Assembly: GCA_021154325.1 (NCBI GenBank) | Contig: JAJKIR010000211.1 | Location: forward strand, 1-61,656 | From: Gemmatimonas sp. | Lineage (GTDB): Bacteria; Gemmatimonadota; Gemmatimonadetes; Gemmatimonadales; Gemmatimonadaceae | Direction: 5' to 3' | DNA: 61,656 nucleotides | Shown: positions 34,581 to 43,640 of the stretch, one piece after another | Layout: each line of letters begins with the position of its first letter | How positions within the stretch are numbered: the stretch's first letter is position 1 | Notes under the pieces: model-generated | The model's database searches: none | What the model saw: only the letters and a program-made list of their open reading frames with translations | Told to the model about the DNA's origin: nothing | Program-made: the position numbers and the translations under genes

Positions 34581-34940
34581 TCAGCCCTGCGCTCTCGGGC
34601 GTCCTCGTTTGGGCTTGGACGCAACGAATTCGTATGCCGACTGGAGCAGCTCGCGCAGCGCAGCGGCCGACATCTGCTCGACGCGGGCGAGTCCCGCGGG
34701 ATAGTCCTTGTAGTGCGGCGTGACGTAGAACGTCTTCGGGTCCGCGAAGATACGATGGTCCCGTTCGAGAATGCTCATCCGTACCGCGAGCGTGCCAGGC
34801 TCGACTTCCTTCTTCTTCGGGAACCACGCGAAGGTGCTGCCGTGAACCTTGAACGCCGGGAAGCCGAAGGTCGTCCCTTCTTCCACCTCAGGCAGCTTCA
34901 TGGCGATTGCCCGTACACGGGACAGATTATCCTTGGTCAT
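34581..34940 (-). CDS. MmcQ/YjbR-family protein
   Basis: The 119-residue protein matches the MmcQ/YjbR fold: RVRAIAMKLPEVEEGTTFGF, PAFKVHGSTFAWFPKKK, LAVRMSILERDHRIFADPKT, FYVTPHYKDYPAGLARVEQM and a closing helix ending in a basic tail (SKPKRGRPRAQG). The family has a CyaY-like double-wing fold and is often called DNA-binding, but its role is unsettled. Single gene, start at ATG 34940. Confidence 0.9.
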   Translation of the reverse strand: MTKDNLSRVRAIAMKLPEVEEGTTFGFPAFKVHGSTFAWFPKKKEVEPGTLAVRMSILERDHRIFADPKTFYVTPHYKDYPAGLARVEQMSAAALRELLQSAYEFVASKPKRGRPRAQG

Positions 34941-34964
34941 CGCTCGACAATTATAGCGCAGCCG

Positions 34965-35729
34965 CTACGCGCCGGCTGCTGACGCAGGTACCGCATCCGC
35001 GGCGCGCGCCGCCGCTTCGGAGATGAGGCGGCGGTAGACGAGGACATGGCCACTGAGCGCCGCGAACACCATCACCGCGGGTAACCAGACCCAGGGCGCA
35101 TGGGTGATCCAGACATTCGCGGGCTCGTTCATGAACACACGCAACGGGGTTGGCGCCGAGAGAAAGGCGACAGTGACGATGTTCGCGAGCAGAGCGAGGC
35201 CGAGCGTGTTCCAGGCAAGTACAATCCAGCGGGGCGGCGAGCCGTTGAGCAGCCAGCCGCCGAGCGCGAGGGCCGTAACGCCCGAAATGATGTCGAAGTT
35301 GCGTCCGGAGTAGCTCATCTGCACCGGCATGAGACCTTCGACGTAAGCGCGGTGCAGTAGCAGCTCGACGACAACTCGAAATCCCTGATACCCGACGAGC
35401 GCGGCCAGCGGCAGGCCCAGGGCGAGCTGCCTGCCCAGGCGAGACGAGGCGAGGGCGATCGCTCCGCCAAAGATCAGAACAAAGAGGACGAGCATCGTCG
35501 GCGGCGGTGAGAAGTGCAGCGCACCGCGGGCGGCGGCGAGGGCTGTCGCCGCGATCCAGAGAATCGTTAGGCAGCCCGCGATGGCGGTGCGGCGCCGGAC
35601 GGCCTCGCTGCGCACTCCCGATCGGCGCCCCGACTCGTACACCGCGCCGACAAACAGCGCACCCAGGCAGAACGTGAGGAGCGCGAAGGAGAGCCGAAGG
35701 AGCGGCGACCCGGCTATTTCGTGTGTCAT
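34965..35729 (-). CDS. Polytopic membrane protein of unknown function
   Basis: A 254-residue product with about seven hydrophobic helices (LSFALLTFCLGALFVGAVY; AGCLTILWIAATALAAARG; MLVLFVLIFGGAIALAS; LGLPLAALVGYQGFRVVVEL; ISGVTALALGGWLLNG; WIVLAWNTLGLALLANIVTV; WVWLPAVMVFAALSGHVLVY). No catalytic motif. It follows the RND-OMF gene by two bases (stop 35732, start 35729), so it is probably the last gene of the efflux operon. Confidence 0.78.
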   Translation of the reverse strand: MTHEIAGSPLLRLSFALLTFCLGALFVGAVYESGRRSGVRSEAVRRRTAIAGCLTILWIAATALAAARGALHFSPPPTMLVLFVLIFGGAIALASSRLGRQLALGLPLAALVGYQGFRVVVELLLHRAYVEGLMPVQMSYSGRNFDIISGVTALALGGWLLNGSPPRWIVLAWNTLGLALLANIVTVAFLSAPTPLRVFMNEPANVWITHAPWVWLPAVMVFAALSGHVLVYRRLISEAAARAADAVPASAAGA

Positions 35730-35731
35730 GG

Positions 35732-38700
35732 TCAGCCTCCCACCGCTCGCCGCAGCTCAGCCCGGGCGATCCGTATCTGCAGCTCCGCCGCCAGCATTTG
35801 TGCTTCACTCGCCGCGAACTGCGCTTCGGCGTCCGCGAGTGCCGCGGCTGACGCCAACCCGCGAGAATCGCGATTGCGTGCGACAGTCATCGCGGCACGA
35901 CGCGCATCGAGGGCCGCTCGCGCGACCTGTGCGCCACGCTCGGCGCGTTCAGCGGCTCGATAGGCACGCTCCGTCTCGACAGCGACGCGGTCGCGGGCGA
36001 ACGCGAGCGCTACGTCGGCAGCTTGCTGTTGCGCAAGACGCTCGCGCGCCAACGAGCCTCGCCGTCCACCATCGAACAGCGTCCACGATCCTTGAATGCT
36101 CAACCCGACGGCGCGTCGCGGCAGGAAGCTCACGCCATCGAGCATCGTATAGGTGACACCGACGCCGATGTCGGGGATGTAATCCGCCCGAGCAAGCGCG
36201 ACGCCGCGTTTTGCCTGCTCGAGTGTCGCGCGCGCCGAGGCCACTTCGGGATTCGTTGATTCGGCTCGGGCGAGGTAGTCGGCATAGCCGAGAAGAGTTG
36301 TGCTGTCCCGTTCCGGAACGACGAGCTCGAGCTGGGTACCTGGCGGCAGCGCGAGTGCGCTTCGCAGCTCACTCTCCGCATCGGCGCTGGCATCCTCGGC
36401 GGTGGTTCTCGCGTATTCCGCGTCGAGTGCCGCCGCTGCTGCGCCGAGAGCCTGCGCTGATACGTCCACTCCGGACGCAACCGCCAGCTGAACGTCGGTG
36501 CTCTGGCGACGCTTCGCCAGGGTCGCGGCATCGGCGGCGCGTGCTCGCGCCTTGGCGATCAACACGGACGCATACAATCGTTCCACGGCCAGTCGTGCCT
36601 CCGCAGTAGCGCGTGCGCGCTCGGCGGCGGCGCCAGTTGCCTGGGCAGACGCGAGCTGTTGCGCCTGACGGATGCGCCAGAGCTGCGTCACTGGTTGAGT
36701 GAGTGCGAATTGGGTGTAGGTCAGCGTCGCTGCTCCCTGATCGAAGCGCCGATCGACGGCAGGCAGCGGCCCGCCTGACGATTCGTTGCCCAGTGCACCC
36801 TGCGGGACGACGATCGTAGTGCGGCCGCTGCTGCGCAGATTGTTGCCGCTCACGGCGAGCTGAGGGAGTGCATCGGCCAACGCGCCGCGCTCATGCGCCT
36901 GCGCCGATGCTATGCGTGCGCTGGCGATGCGTGACGTGAAGCCATTCTTGATGGCAAGGTCGGTTGCCTCGTCCACCGTGAGACGAATGGCTGTTGGCGC
37001 CTGGGAATCAGCGTGCCGCACGGGAATTGACAAGGCAAGGCCGAACGCGAGCAGCGCCAATGCAGTCGCCGCCGCGGGGGTCATCGCCGCGATACCGTGC
37101 GCTGGCGACAGCAGTGCTGGAATTGCCGCAACGCCGTCACCGCGCGCTGCCTTGGCCGCGGCGCGTCGCTCGACGCGTCGCTCCACGACGACGTAGAGGA
37201 CGGGGACGAGCACAAGAGTGAAGATCATGGATACGACGAGACCGACCGCGATCACACTAGCCATCGGCGACCAGAGCGGTGATCGGGAGAGGATCATCGG
37301 TGTCACGCCTAACGCGGCAGCCATCGTCGTGAGAAAGATCGGCCGCAGGCGCCGACGGCCCGCGAGCAGAGCGGCCGTCTCGATGTCGATGCCATTCTTC
37401 CGAAGCTCGTTGGCATAGTCGACGAGAATGATGGCGTTGCGGACGACGATCCCCGTCAACGCATTGAGCCCGAGATTCGCCGTGTAGGTAAATGGATTGC
37501 CGGTGATGACGAGACCTATGGCGGCGCCGACGACGGCGAGCGGAATCGACGTCATGATCACCAGCGGATGTCGCACGGTGCGGAACTGGAAGAGCAGAAT
37601 GAGGAAGACGCCGATCAGCGACGTGAGGAGCGCGACGTTCACGGCTCCCTGAACTTCCGCCGATCCCTCCTTTTCGCCGCCGAACTCCATGCGCATTCCG
37701 GCGGGCAGCTTCAGCGCCGCGAGCTTCGGGGTGGCAGCCTTGAGGACAACCGATGGCAGCACGTCGGGTGAGGCGAAGCTCCGGACCGTGAGCGTGCGCA
37801 CACCATTGCGCCTGACGATGCGGCTGGGTCGGAATCCGGGTGCGACGTCGGCAATTTCACGAAGGGGGATGCGCGCACCGGTGGTCGGTGAGACGACGTA
37901 CGCCGACGCGACGTCGTCGATTCCGGAACGCTCGGCGGCGTCGAGTCGCAGGCTGATGTCGAGGTCGCGCTTTCCCTCCCAGAAGGTGGAGATCGGCGCA
38001 CCGGTGAATGCGCCGGCGAGCTGACCGGCGACATCGGCGTCGGTCAATCCAAGCCGGGTCGCGACTTCCGGACGAAGGCGCAGGCTGAGCGCAAGCTCCT
38101 CGTCGTGCCAGTCGGTGTGCACGTACGCGCTGCCCGGCGTTCGCTCGAAGATATGCGCGACACTGTCACCGTAGGTGTGGAGCAGCTCTGCGTCATCGCC
38201 AACCAATCGTATTTCGTTAGGCGCGGCGAACACCGGCCCTTGCTGCAGCGGCTTGATGTAAACCCATCCCTCGGGCGCGACCTGGTCGAGGCGCTTCTGC
38301 AGCCGGTGCACCAGCTCCGTCGTCGCATCGTTCGACGTCGTGTTGATCAGCAGCTCGCCGAAGTTCGGAGTCGGTGGCTCGGGGTTGTGGTTGTAGTAGA
38401 AGCGCGGCGCACCGCCACCGGCAAACGAGGCGACCGAGCGCACGCCCTTCTCGCTGCGCACCGCGCTCTCCAATCGGCGCAGCACGTCGTCCGTGCCGGC
38501 GAGGCGCGTGCCAGCTGGCATCCAGAGGTCGACGATGAACTGATCGCGCTCGTTCATCGGAAAGAAGCGATACGGTACGGCAGTCATGAGCGCCAAGCCG
38601 GCGACGAACGCGACGACCGCACCGACAATCGTCAGGCGCTTGCGTGGCATCGCAACGCCCATGATGCGCTCGTACACCGACTGCATGACGTCGAGGGGCG

Positions 38701-40270
38701 AACCGCGCGGGACGCGAGGCGCGGGATGCGGGACGCGTGTGTCCGTGACGGGCGAATTCAACGCCGAGGGATCGTGATCGTGCAAACCCTTCTTCACGAG
38801 TGTGAGCGCCAACATCGGCGTGAGGAGCATCGCCACTGCGAACGAGACCATCAACGCGATCGCAACGGTGAACGACATCGCACGAATGAATTCACCGGGC
38901 GCGCCCGGCAGGTACGCGAGCGGAAGGAAGGACGCGACAATCGTCAGGGTGGCTGCGAGCACTGGCACGGCGAGCTCCGTCGGCGAACGCCACGCGGCCT
39001 CGAGCCGGTTCATGCCGTGGTCGAGCTTCTCGACGTAGTTGTCGACGACGACAATCGCGTCGTCGACGACGATTCCGAGCGCGACGACCAAGCCGGCGAA
39101 GGTCACCTGGTGCAGCTCGATACCGACCGCGTTGAGAATCGATACCGTGATCGCGACGGTGATCGGGATCGCGACGGCGGCGATCGCGGCGACGCGAAGC
39201 GGCAGGAGCAGCACGGTCACGAGAATTACAGCGGCAAGCGTGATGAGGAACTCGCGTCCGAACTCGATCGTGCGGTGCTGCACGTGCTCAGGCTGGTCGG
39301 CGATGGGCTGGATGACGAGATCCGGCGGCAGAGTCGACCGGAGCTGCGCGAGCTTGTCGCGTACCTTGCCGCCAAACTCCACGATGTTGTGCCCTTCCTG
39401 CATCTCCACGGCGAGCAGGATCGTCGGCTCACCGTCGACGCGGACGGCAAATGATGGATCAGCATAACGACGCTCGACGGTCGCGAAGTCGCCGACGTGC
39501 ACGGGGCGACCGTCGCGTGAGCTGCCGACGAGAAGACGGGACAGCTCGTCCTCACTCCCCAACAGACTGCGCGCATCGATCGGAACGCGGCCACCTTCAC
39601 CGGCGTCGATGGTCCCAGCGTCCGACACAACATTCCGCGAACGAATGGCGCCGGCGACCTGCAGCGGCGTGACCCCGAAGCCGGCGAGACGCGCATTCGT
39701 CGTGGACACGCGAAGCTCCTCGCGCTGCTCGCCGATACGATTGATCTTCGAGACTTCGGGGATCGTGCGAATCGCGTCGTCGATGCGATCGAGATACTCC
39801 CGGAGCTCACGCGGTCCGTAGTGTGGTCCGCGCACGGCGAGCAACATCGCGACGACGTCGCCAAAGTTGCTGTTGACGATCGGTCCCTGGACGGTTGGCG
39901 GAAGGTCGATCGCATGCAGCTCGTTCATGTCATGCCGGAGCATCGCCCAGAAGCGGTCCGGGTCCTTCACCCACTCCTCGAGCTCCACGTTCACGACGAC
40001 GACGCCGTCACGAGAGGTGGAGAACGTCTTGAGCTTGCGTACCTCCTCATGGCGAAAGAGCCGTTCCTCGATCTTGCGGGTGACCTGCTCCTCGACCTGC
40101 GACGCTGTGGCGCCCGGGTAACGAGCGAGCACGAGGCCCGTGCGGATCGTGATCTTTGGATCTTCGCGGCGAGGCATCGTGAGCAGCGCGCGCACGCCGA
40201 GCAGCACAGCGAAAGCCGTGAGGACGAGGACGACGGCGCGATTCTGGAGGGCGGAGCGAACGGGGTTCAT
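35732..40270 (-). CDS. RND efflux pump fused to its outer-membrane factor (AcrB/CzcA + TolC)
   Basis: One continuous 1512-codon frame. Residues ~1-1045 are a complete RND proton/drug antiporter: helix 1 (VLVLTAFAVLLGVRALL), porter domains, TM4 GIVVDDAIVVVDNY with the paired aspartates of the proton relay, and last helices to VLVPVLYVVVERRVER. Near residue 1063 an internal Met starts MTPAAATALALLAFGLALSI, a typical signal peptide, followed by a ~430-residue TolC-like factor with two OEP repeats (LTVDEATDLAIKNG; RIASAQAHERGALADALPQL; VALAFARDRVAVETERAY). No stop or Shine-Dalgarno separates the parts. Its start overlaps the adaptor gene (ATGA). Confidence 0.93.
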   Translation of the reverse strand: MNPVRSALQNRAVVLVLTAFAVLLGVRALLTMPRREDPKITIRTGLVLARYPGATASQVEEQVTRKIEERLFRHEEVRKLKTFSTSRDGVVVVNVELEEWVKDPDRFWAMLRHDMNELHAIDLPPTVQGPIVNSNFGDVVAMLLAVRGPHYGPRELREYLDRIDDAIRTIPEVSKINRIGEQREELRVSTTNARLAGFGVTPLQVAGAIRSRNVVSDAGTIDAGEGGRVPIDARSLLGSEDELSRLLVGSSRDGRPVHVGDFATVERRYADPSFAVRVDGEPTILLAVEMQEGHNIVEFGGKVRDKLAQLRSTLPPDLVIQPIADQPEHVQHRTIEFGREFLITLAAVILVTVLLLPLRVAAIAAVAIPITVAITVSILNAVGIELHQVTFAGLVVALGIVVDDAIVVVDNYVEKLDHGMNRLEAAWRSPTELAVPVLAATLTIVASFLPLAYLPGAPGEFIRAMSFTVAIALMVSFAVAMLLTPMLALTLVKKGLHDHDPSALNSPVTDTRVPHPAPRVPRGSPLDVMQSVYERIMGVAMPRKRLTIVGAVVAFVAGLALMTAVPYRFFPMNERDQFIVDLWMPAGTRLAGTDDVLRRLESAVRSEKGVRSVASFAGGGAPRFYYNHNPEPPTPNFGELLINTTSNDATTELVHRLQKRLDQVAPEGWVYIKPLQQGPVFAAPNEIRLVGDDAELLHTYGDSVAHIFERTPGSAYVHTDWHDEELALSLRLRPEVATRLGLTDADVAGQLAGAFTGAPISTFWEGKRDLDISLRLDAAERSGIDDVASAYVVSPTTGARIPLREIADVAPGFRPSRIVRRNGVRTLTVRSFASPDVLPSVVLKAATPKLAALKLPAGMRMEFGGEKEGSAEVQGAVNVALLTSLIGVFLILLFQFRTVRHPLVIMTSIPLAVVGAAIGLVITGNPFTYTANLGLNALTGIVVRNAIILVDYANELRKNGIDIETAALLAGRRRLRPIFLTTMAAALGVTPMILSRSPLWSPMASVIAVGLVVSMIFTLVLVPVLYVVVERRVERRAAAKAARGDGVAAIPALLSPAHGIAAMTPAAATALALLAFGLALSIPVRHADSQAPTAIRLTVDEATDLAIKNGFTSRIASARIASAQAHERGALADALPQLAVSGNNLRSSGRTTIVVPQGALGNESSGGPLPAVDRRFDQGAATLTYTQFALTQPVTQLWRIRQAQQLASAQATGAAAERARATAEARLAVERLYASVLIAKARARAADAATLAKRRQSTDVQLAVASGVDVSAQALGAAAAALDAEYARTTAEDASADAESELRSALALPPGTQLELVVPERDSTTLLGYADYLARAESTNPEVASARATLEQAKRGVALARADYIPDIGVGVTYTMLDGVSFLPRRAVGLSIQGSWTLFDGGRRGSLARERLAQQQAADVALAFARDRVAVETERAYRAAERAERGAQVARAALDARRAAMTVARNRDSRGLASAAALADAEAQFAASEAQMLAAELQIRIARAELRRAVGG

Positions 40271-41367
40271 GGCTTGACGCCTCCACGCATGGCGTTAGGC
40301 GCTGCATTGTCGGTGATGAGCTGCACGAGCGCGCCTTCGCGCAAGCGGTGCTGGCCGGCGACGACGATGCGGTCGCCGCTCGTGAGGCCGCTCGTGATCT
40401 CGAGCGAGTCGCCGCGTGCGGTGCCCGTGGTGACGCGTCGCGCGTGGACGCGCGAGTCGGCTCTATCGAGCGTGTACACGATCGTCGCGGCGTCGACACC
40501 GCCGTTATGCAGCACCGCGGCGGCGGGGACGAGCAGTGCGCTGACACTCTGACTCGTGCTGATCGTCGCCTCGGCCACCATTCCCGCGCGCAGCTGGTGC
40601 GCCGGGTTCGGCACCGTCACCTCGACCGCGTAGCTCCGTGTCGTCGGATCCGCGGCGACGCCGATGAGGGAGACGCGTCCGGTGAAGCTTGCGCCGAGTG
40701 CGGGGATGCGAATCGATGCCGGCGCGCCGACCGTGACGTGACCAACATCCCCCTCGGGAACGCCGATGCGCACGCGGACGGGATCGAGATCCACGATGGT
40801 AAAGACCGTCTGTCCGGGCGCCGTCGTGGCGCCGACTTCGATGGCGCGCCGCGCGATGATGCCGGAGATCGGCGCCTCGAGACGGGTGTCGGCGAGCTTC
40901 TTTCGCGCGAGGTCCGCGGCTGCGGCGCTCTGACGCGCTCCGATCTCGAGATGATCCATGTCTGCCGCGGCGATGCTGCCGGCGTCGAGCAGAGGACGAT
41001 TGCGGTCGCGATCGCGCGTCGCGCGCTCTGCTTGCGCCGCCATTTGCTCGACGGTGAGGCGGTAATCCGTCGGGTCGACGGCCGCGATGACCTGTCCAGC
41101 GCGGACGGTCTGGCCTTCATCCGGACCAACCATCACGACCTTGCCGGGAACCTGGAAGCCGACGTCCACGGTCGTCTTTGCCTGGACGATGCCGCTCGCG
41201 GTCGTGGACCAGGCACGTGTCGACGGTGCGACGTCGCGAGCGACGACTGGAATTGCGGTTGAATCTCCCTCGTTCGGCGATCGAGCCGACGCGGGCGCAC
41301 ATGCGGTGAGCGCGACGAGGGTGAGCGTGCTGACAGAGGCTGCGACAACGGTGACGCGGGAGCTCAT
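40267..41367 (-). CDS. RND periplasmic adaptor (membrane-fusion protein, AcrA/HlyD family)
   Basis: A 366-residue lipoprotein (signal ends LVALTAC). The lipoyl half-motifs GFQVPGKVVMVGPDEGQTVR and RLEAPISGIIARRAIEVGAT bracket a helical hairpin (QAERATRDRDRNRPLLDAGS), followed by beta-barrel (GVPEGDVGHVTVGAPASIRI) and membrane-proximal (GLTSGDRIVVAGQHRLREGA) domains. It would link the inner-membrane RND pump to the TolC-like module, here encoded in the next gene as one fused chain. The stop overlaps the pump start by four bases. Confidence 0.95.
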   Translation of the reverse strand: MSSRVTVVAASVSTLTLVALTACAPASARSPNEGDSTAIPVVARDVAPSTRAWSTTASGIVQAKTTVDVGFQVPGKVVMVGPDEGQTVRAGQVIAAVDPTDYRLTVEQMAAQAERATRDRDRNRPLLDAGSIAAADMDHLEIGARQSAAAADLARKKLADTRLEAPISGIIARRAIEVGATTAPGQTVFTIVDLDPVRVRIGVPEGDVGHVTVGAPASIRIPALGASFTGRVSLIGVAADPTTRSYAVEVTVPNPAHQLRAGMVAEATISTSQSVSALLVPAAAVLHNGGVDAATIVYTLDRADSRVHARRVTTGTARGDSLEITSGLTSGDRIVVAGQHRLREGALVQLITDNAAPNAMRGGVKP

Positions 41368-41402
41368 GGTTCCTCCAGAGGGATTAACAACGGTACCGCA
41401 GC

Positions 41403-41413
41403 TAACAGCGTTA
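41403..41413 (-). promoter_or_regulatory. TetR-type operator dyad before the efflux genes
   Basis: TAAC-AGC-GTTA (41403-41413) is an inverted repeat 36 bases upstream of the adaptor start at 41367; a further ATTAAC lies at 41383-41388. The same half-site recurs twice upstream of the tetR gene (42170-42199), so one regulator probably binds both places. Confidence 0.65.
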
Positions 41414-41462
41414 ACTTCGAGAGCAAAAAAATAGGTGTCACCACCAGCGTCACTGCACCTCG

Positions 41463-42155
41463 TCAGGCGCGCGCCGAGCCCTTCTTCCTGCCCTGGCCAC
41501 GCGGCGTGCTCGTTAGGCGCGCGCGCGCCGGTTCGCGAACGATACCGCGAAGCACGGCGTCGAGCAGCTTGTGCGCGGTCGTCCGGGTGTCACGCCAGTC
41601 GACCCAAGTGTCGCTCCCCTTCACGTTCTGCAGAGCAACCACACCATGCGCGGCGGCCCAACACATCTGCGTCAGCTCCTCCGCGTCGCTGTACTCCGGT
41701 CGCAGTTGACCGGAAGCGATCGCCGCCTCGACGGTATGCTTGAGAAACGCATACGCGTCTTCCTGTGGGTCACCGCGGTGCAGATTGTCGTCCTCGCCAG
41801 TCGGCAGCGGGTGTGCGGTGAGGAACATGAAGCGAAAATGGCTCGGGTGCTCGAGCGCGAAGTCGACATACGCTCGGCCGATGCCACGCAACCGCTCCAC
41901 CGGGTCGGGGACCGCGGCGATGGGCCCGAACGACTTTGCGAGCGTCCGAAGCTGGCGGTTGCACAGCTCGCGGATGATCGCGTCCTTGTCGCGGAAGTGC
42001 GAGTAGATGACGGGTGGGGTGTACTCGATGGCGTCCGCGAGGGCGCGCATCGTGACGCCCTCATGTCCCTCGGTGGCGAAGAAATCGAGTGCCGCGTCGA
42101 GAATCTTCTCGCGGACCTCGCTGCGCTCTCGCTGTTTTCGTTCCTTGACGCCCAT
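41463..42155 (-). CDS. TetR/AcrR-family repressor of the efflux locus
   Basis: Start at ATG 42155 behind a purine-rich GGAAGGGG; a longer frame to 42245 is rejected. The 230-residue protein has the TetR helix-turn-helix (REKILDAALDFFATEGHEGV, TMRALADAIEYTPPVIYSHF, RDKDAIIRELCNRQL) and a WHG-like ligand domain (AYVDFALEHPSHFRFMFLTA). It is encoded just upstream of adaptor and pump on the same strand and is flanked on both sides by TAAC/GTTA dyads, fitting a drug-responsive autorepressor. Confidence 0.94.
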   Translation of the reverse strand: MGVKERKQRERSEVREKILDAALDFFATEGHEGVTMRALADAIEYTPPVIYSHFRDKDAIIRELCNRQLRTLAKSFGPIAAVPDPVERLRGIGRAYVDFALEHPSHFRFMFLTAHPLPTGEDDNLHRGDPQEDAYAFLKHTVEAAIASGQLRPEYSDAEELTQMCWAAAHGVVALQNVKGSDTWVDWRDTRTTAHKLLDAVLRGIVREPARARLTSTPRGQGRKKGSARA

Positions 42156-42169
42156 ACCCACCCCTTCCA

Positions 42170-42199
42170 GTAACGAAGTTACGTTACTTAACGCCGTTA
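42170..42199 (-). promoter_or_regulatory. Two operator dyads upstream of tetR
   Basis: GTAACG-6-CGTTAC (42170-42187) and TAACG-C-CGTTA (42189-42199) are adjacent perfect dyads of the same half-site, 15 bases upstream of the tetR ATG. They share TAAC/GTTA halves with the dyad before the adaptor gene (41403-41413). Confidence 0.8.
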
Positions 42200-42269
42200 G
42201 CAAAGTCAAGGGATTGCGACGAATGGCGCCGTCGCGGCAAAACACGCCACGGCGCCATTCGGATAGTTG

Positions 42270-42572
42270 TTACGGCAGCTTCGCGCCCACGACTTCGAGC
42301 GACTCGATGACGGGCGGCGACGTGAACAGACTCGGCGCCTGCGCCATGAGGGCCGCGGCAATCGGGCCGTTGAGGTGAGCCTGGCGGCCCGCGTCATCGC
42401 GGAATGCATCGAAGATCGCGAAGCCGCTCCTGCTGAAGCGGACCGCGAACCAGAGGGGTGTCGTCGGCTCCTGTCTCGTCATCTGTGCGGCGTCTGCCAA
42501 GAAGCTCGCGACCTCCTCCTCCTTCCCGGGCTTCGCTTCGAGCGGTACGAACTGGCCAAGTGTCAGCTTCAT
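42270..42572 (-). CDS. Antibiotic-biosynthesis-monooxygenase (ABM) domain protein
   Basis: Start chosen at ATG 42572 (MKLTLGQFVPLEAKPGKEEE), giving the usual ~100-residue ABM protein: a ferredoxin-like fold with AKPGKEEEVASFLADAAQM, LWFAVRFSRSGFAIFDAFRD, and DAGRQAHLNGPIAAALM, containing the conserved His near the active cleft. Such enzymes are cofactor-free mono-oxygenases on quinol-type substrates or remain uncharacterised. The much longer frame to 42923 overlaps the divergent regulator gene and is rejected. Confidence 0.88.
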   Translation of the reverse strand: MKLTLGQFVPLEAKPGKEEEVASFLADAAQMTRQEPTTPLWFAVRFSRSGFAIFDAFRDDAGRQAHLNGPIAAALMAQAPSLFTSPPVIESLEVVGAKLP

Positions 42573-42674
42573 ATATCTCTCCTGTATGGGTTGAATGTGC
42601 TGCGTCACGGAGCATAGGTTCCATGGCCTTGCAGAGCCATTGGCAAGAACGTCATTGATAGGATCATATTTGCC

Positions 42675-43640
42675 ATGCGCATCGACATCCTCGCTCTGGA
42701 CTCCGTCTTCGATCTTGGCCTCTCGGCCGTGCTCGACGTCCTGCGCACGGCCAACGAGTTGAACGAGATGTCGGGCCTCGACGTGCCGCGGTTCGAGCAT
42801 CGCGTCGTTGCCGTCCGGCGTGTCGTCAAGACATCGCACGGCCTGAGCGTACCCGTGCGGCCGGCCGGCACACGCGCGCCTGACTGCGTCTTCGTTCCCG
42901 CGCTCGGCTTCAAGATGCCGCAACAGCTGGAACCAGCTTTGACGAGACCAGACGTTCGTGACGCCACGGAGGTTCTACGCCGGTGGTCACGCCAGGGCGC
43001 GATGGTCGCGGCCGCGTGCATCGGGACGTTCGTGCTGGCGGAGTCCGGGCTGCTCGACGGGCAGCAGGCGACGACGACATGGTGGCTGGCGCCGCTGTTT
43101 CGCAAACGCTATCCAGCGGTTGGTCTGGACGAGTCGAATATGATCGTCAAGTCGGGCCGATTCGTTACCGCCGGCGCCGCGTTAGGTCATCTCGATCTGG
43201 CGCTCTGGCTGGTGCGGAGCGTGAGCCCGCAGCTCGCGTCGCTCACGGCGAAGTATCTGCTCGTGGATTCCAGACCATTGCAGTCCGCGTATGCGATGGC
43301 CGATCATCTCGTCCACGACGATCCGATCGTCCAGCGCTTCGAGGGCTGGGCACGGGGCAGGCTGGCGCGCGGCTTCTCACTGGACGAGGCCGCCAAGGCC
43401 GCCGGGGCGAGCAAGCGCACGCTCGCGCGGCACATGCAGGACGTCCTCGGCAAGTCGCCGCTGGGCTACTTCCAGAGCCTGCGAGTGGAGCGCGCGGTGC
43501 ATCTGCTCAAAACGGGTAAGGCGAGCGTCGACGAGATCGCCACGCGCGTAGGCTATCGCGATGGGGCGACGTTGCGATCGCTCCTGCGGCGCCGGCTCCA
43601 GGCCGGCGTCAAGGAAATCCGGCGCGGCAAGGAACTCTAG
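42675..43640 (+). CDS. GlxA-type AraC-family regulator with DJ-1/PfpI domain
   Basis: In the 321-residue protein the N-terminal ~190 residues are a DJ-1/PfpI-like domain ([66 protein letters not shown]) with Cys in the usual nucleophile-elbow place; the C-terminal ~100 residues are an AraC double helix-turn-helix ([60 protein letters not shown]). It is divergent from the ABM gene (102 bases apart), which is its likely target. Confidence 0.94.
   Translation: MRIDILALDSVFDLGLSAVLDVLRTANELNEMSGLDVPRFEHRVVAVRRVVKTSHGLSVPVRPAGTRAPDCVFVPALGFKMPQQLEPALTRPDVRDATEVLRRWSRQGAMVAAACIGTFVLAESGLLDGQQATTTWWLAPLFRKRYPAVGLDESNMIVKSGRFVTAGAALGHLDLALWLVRSVSPQLASLTAKYLLVDSRPLQSAYAMADHLVHDDPIVQRFEGWARGRLARGFSLDEAAKAAGASKRTLARHMQDVLGKSPLGYFQSLRVERAVHLLKTGKASVDEIATRVGYRDGATLRSLLRRRLQAGVKEIRRGKEL

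Noticed and set aside
42573..42923. Long N-terminal extension of the ABM-domain gene
   Set aside because: It overlaps the coding region of the divergent GlxA-type regulator and has no family similarity.
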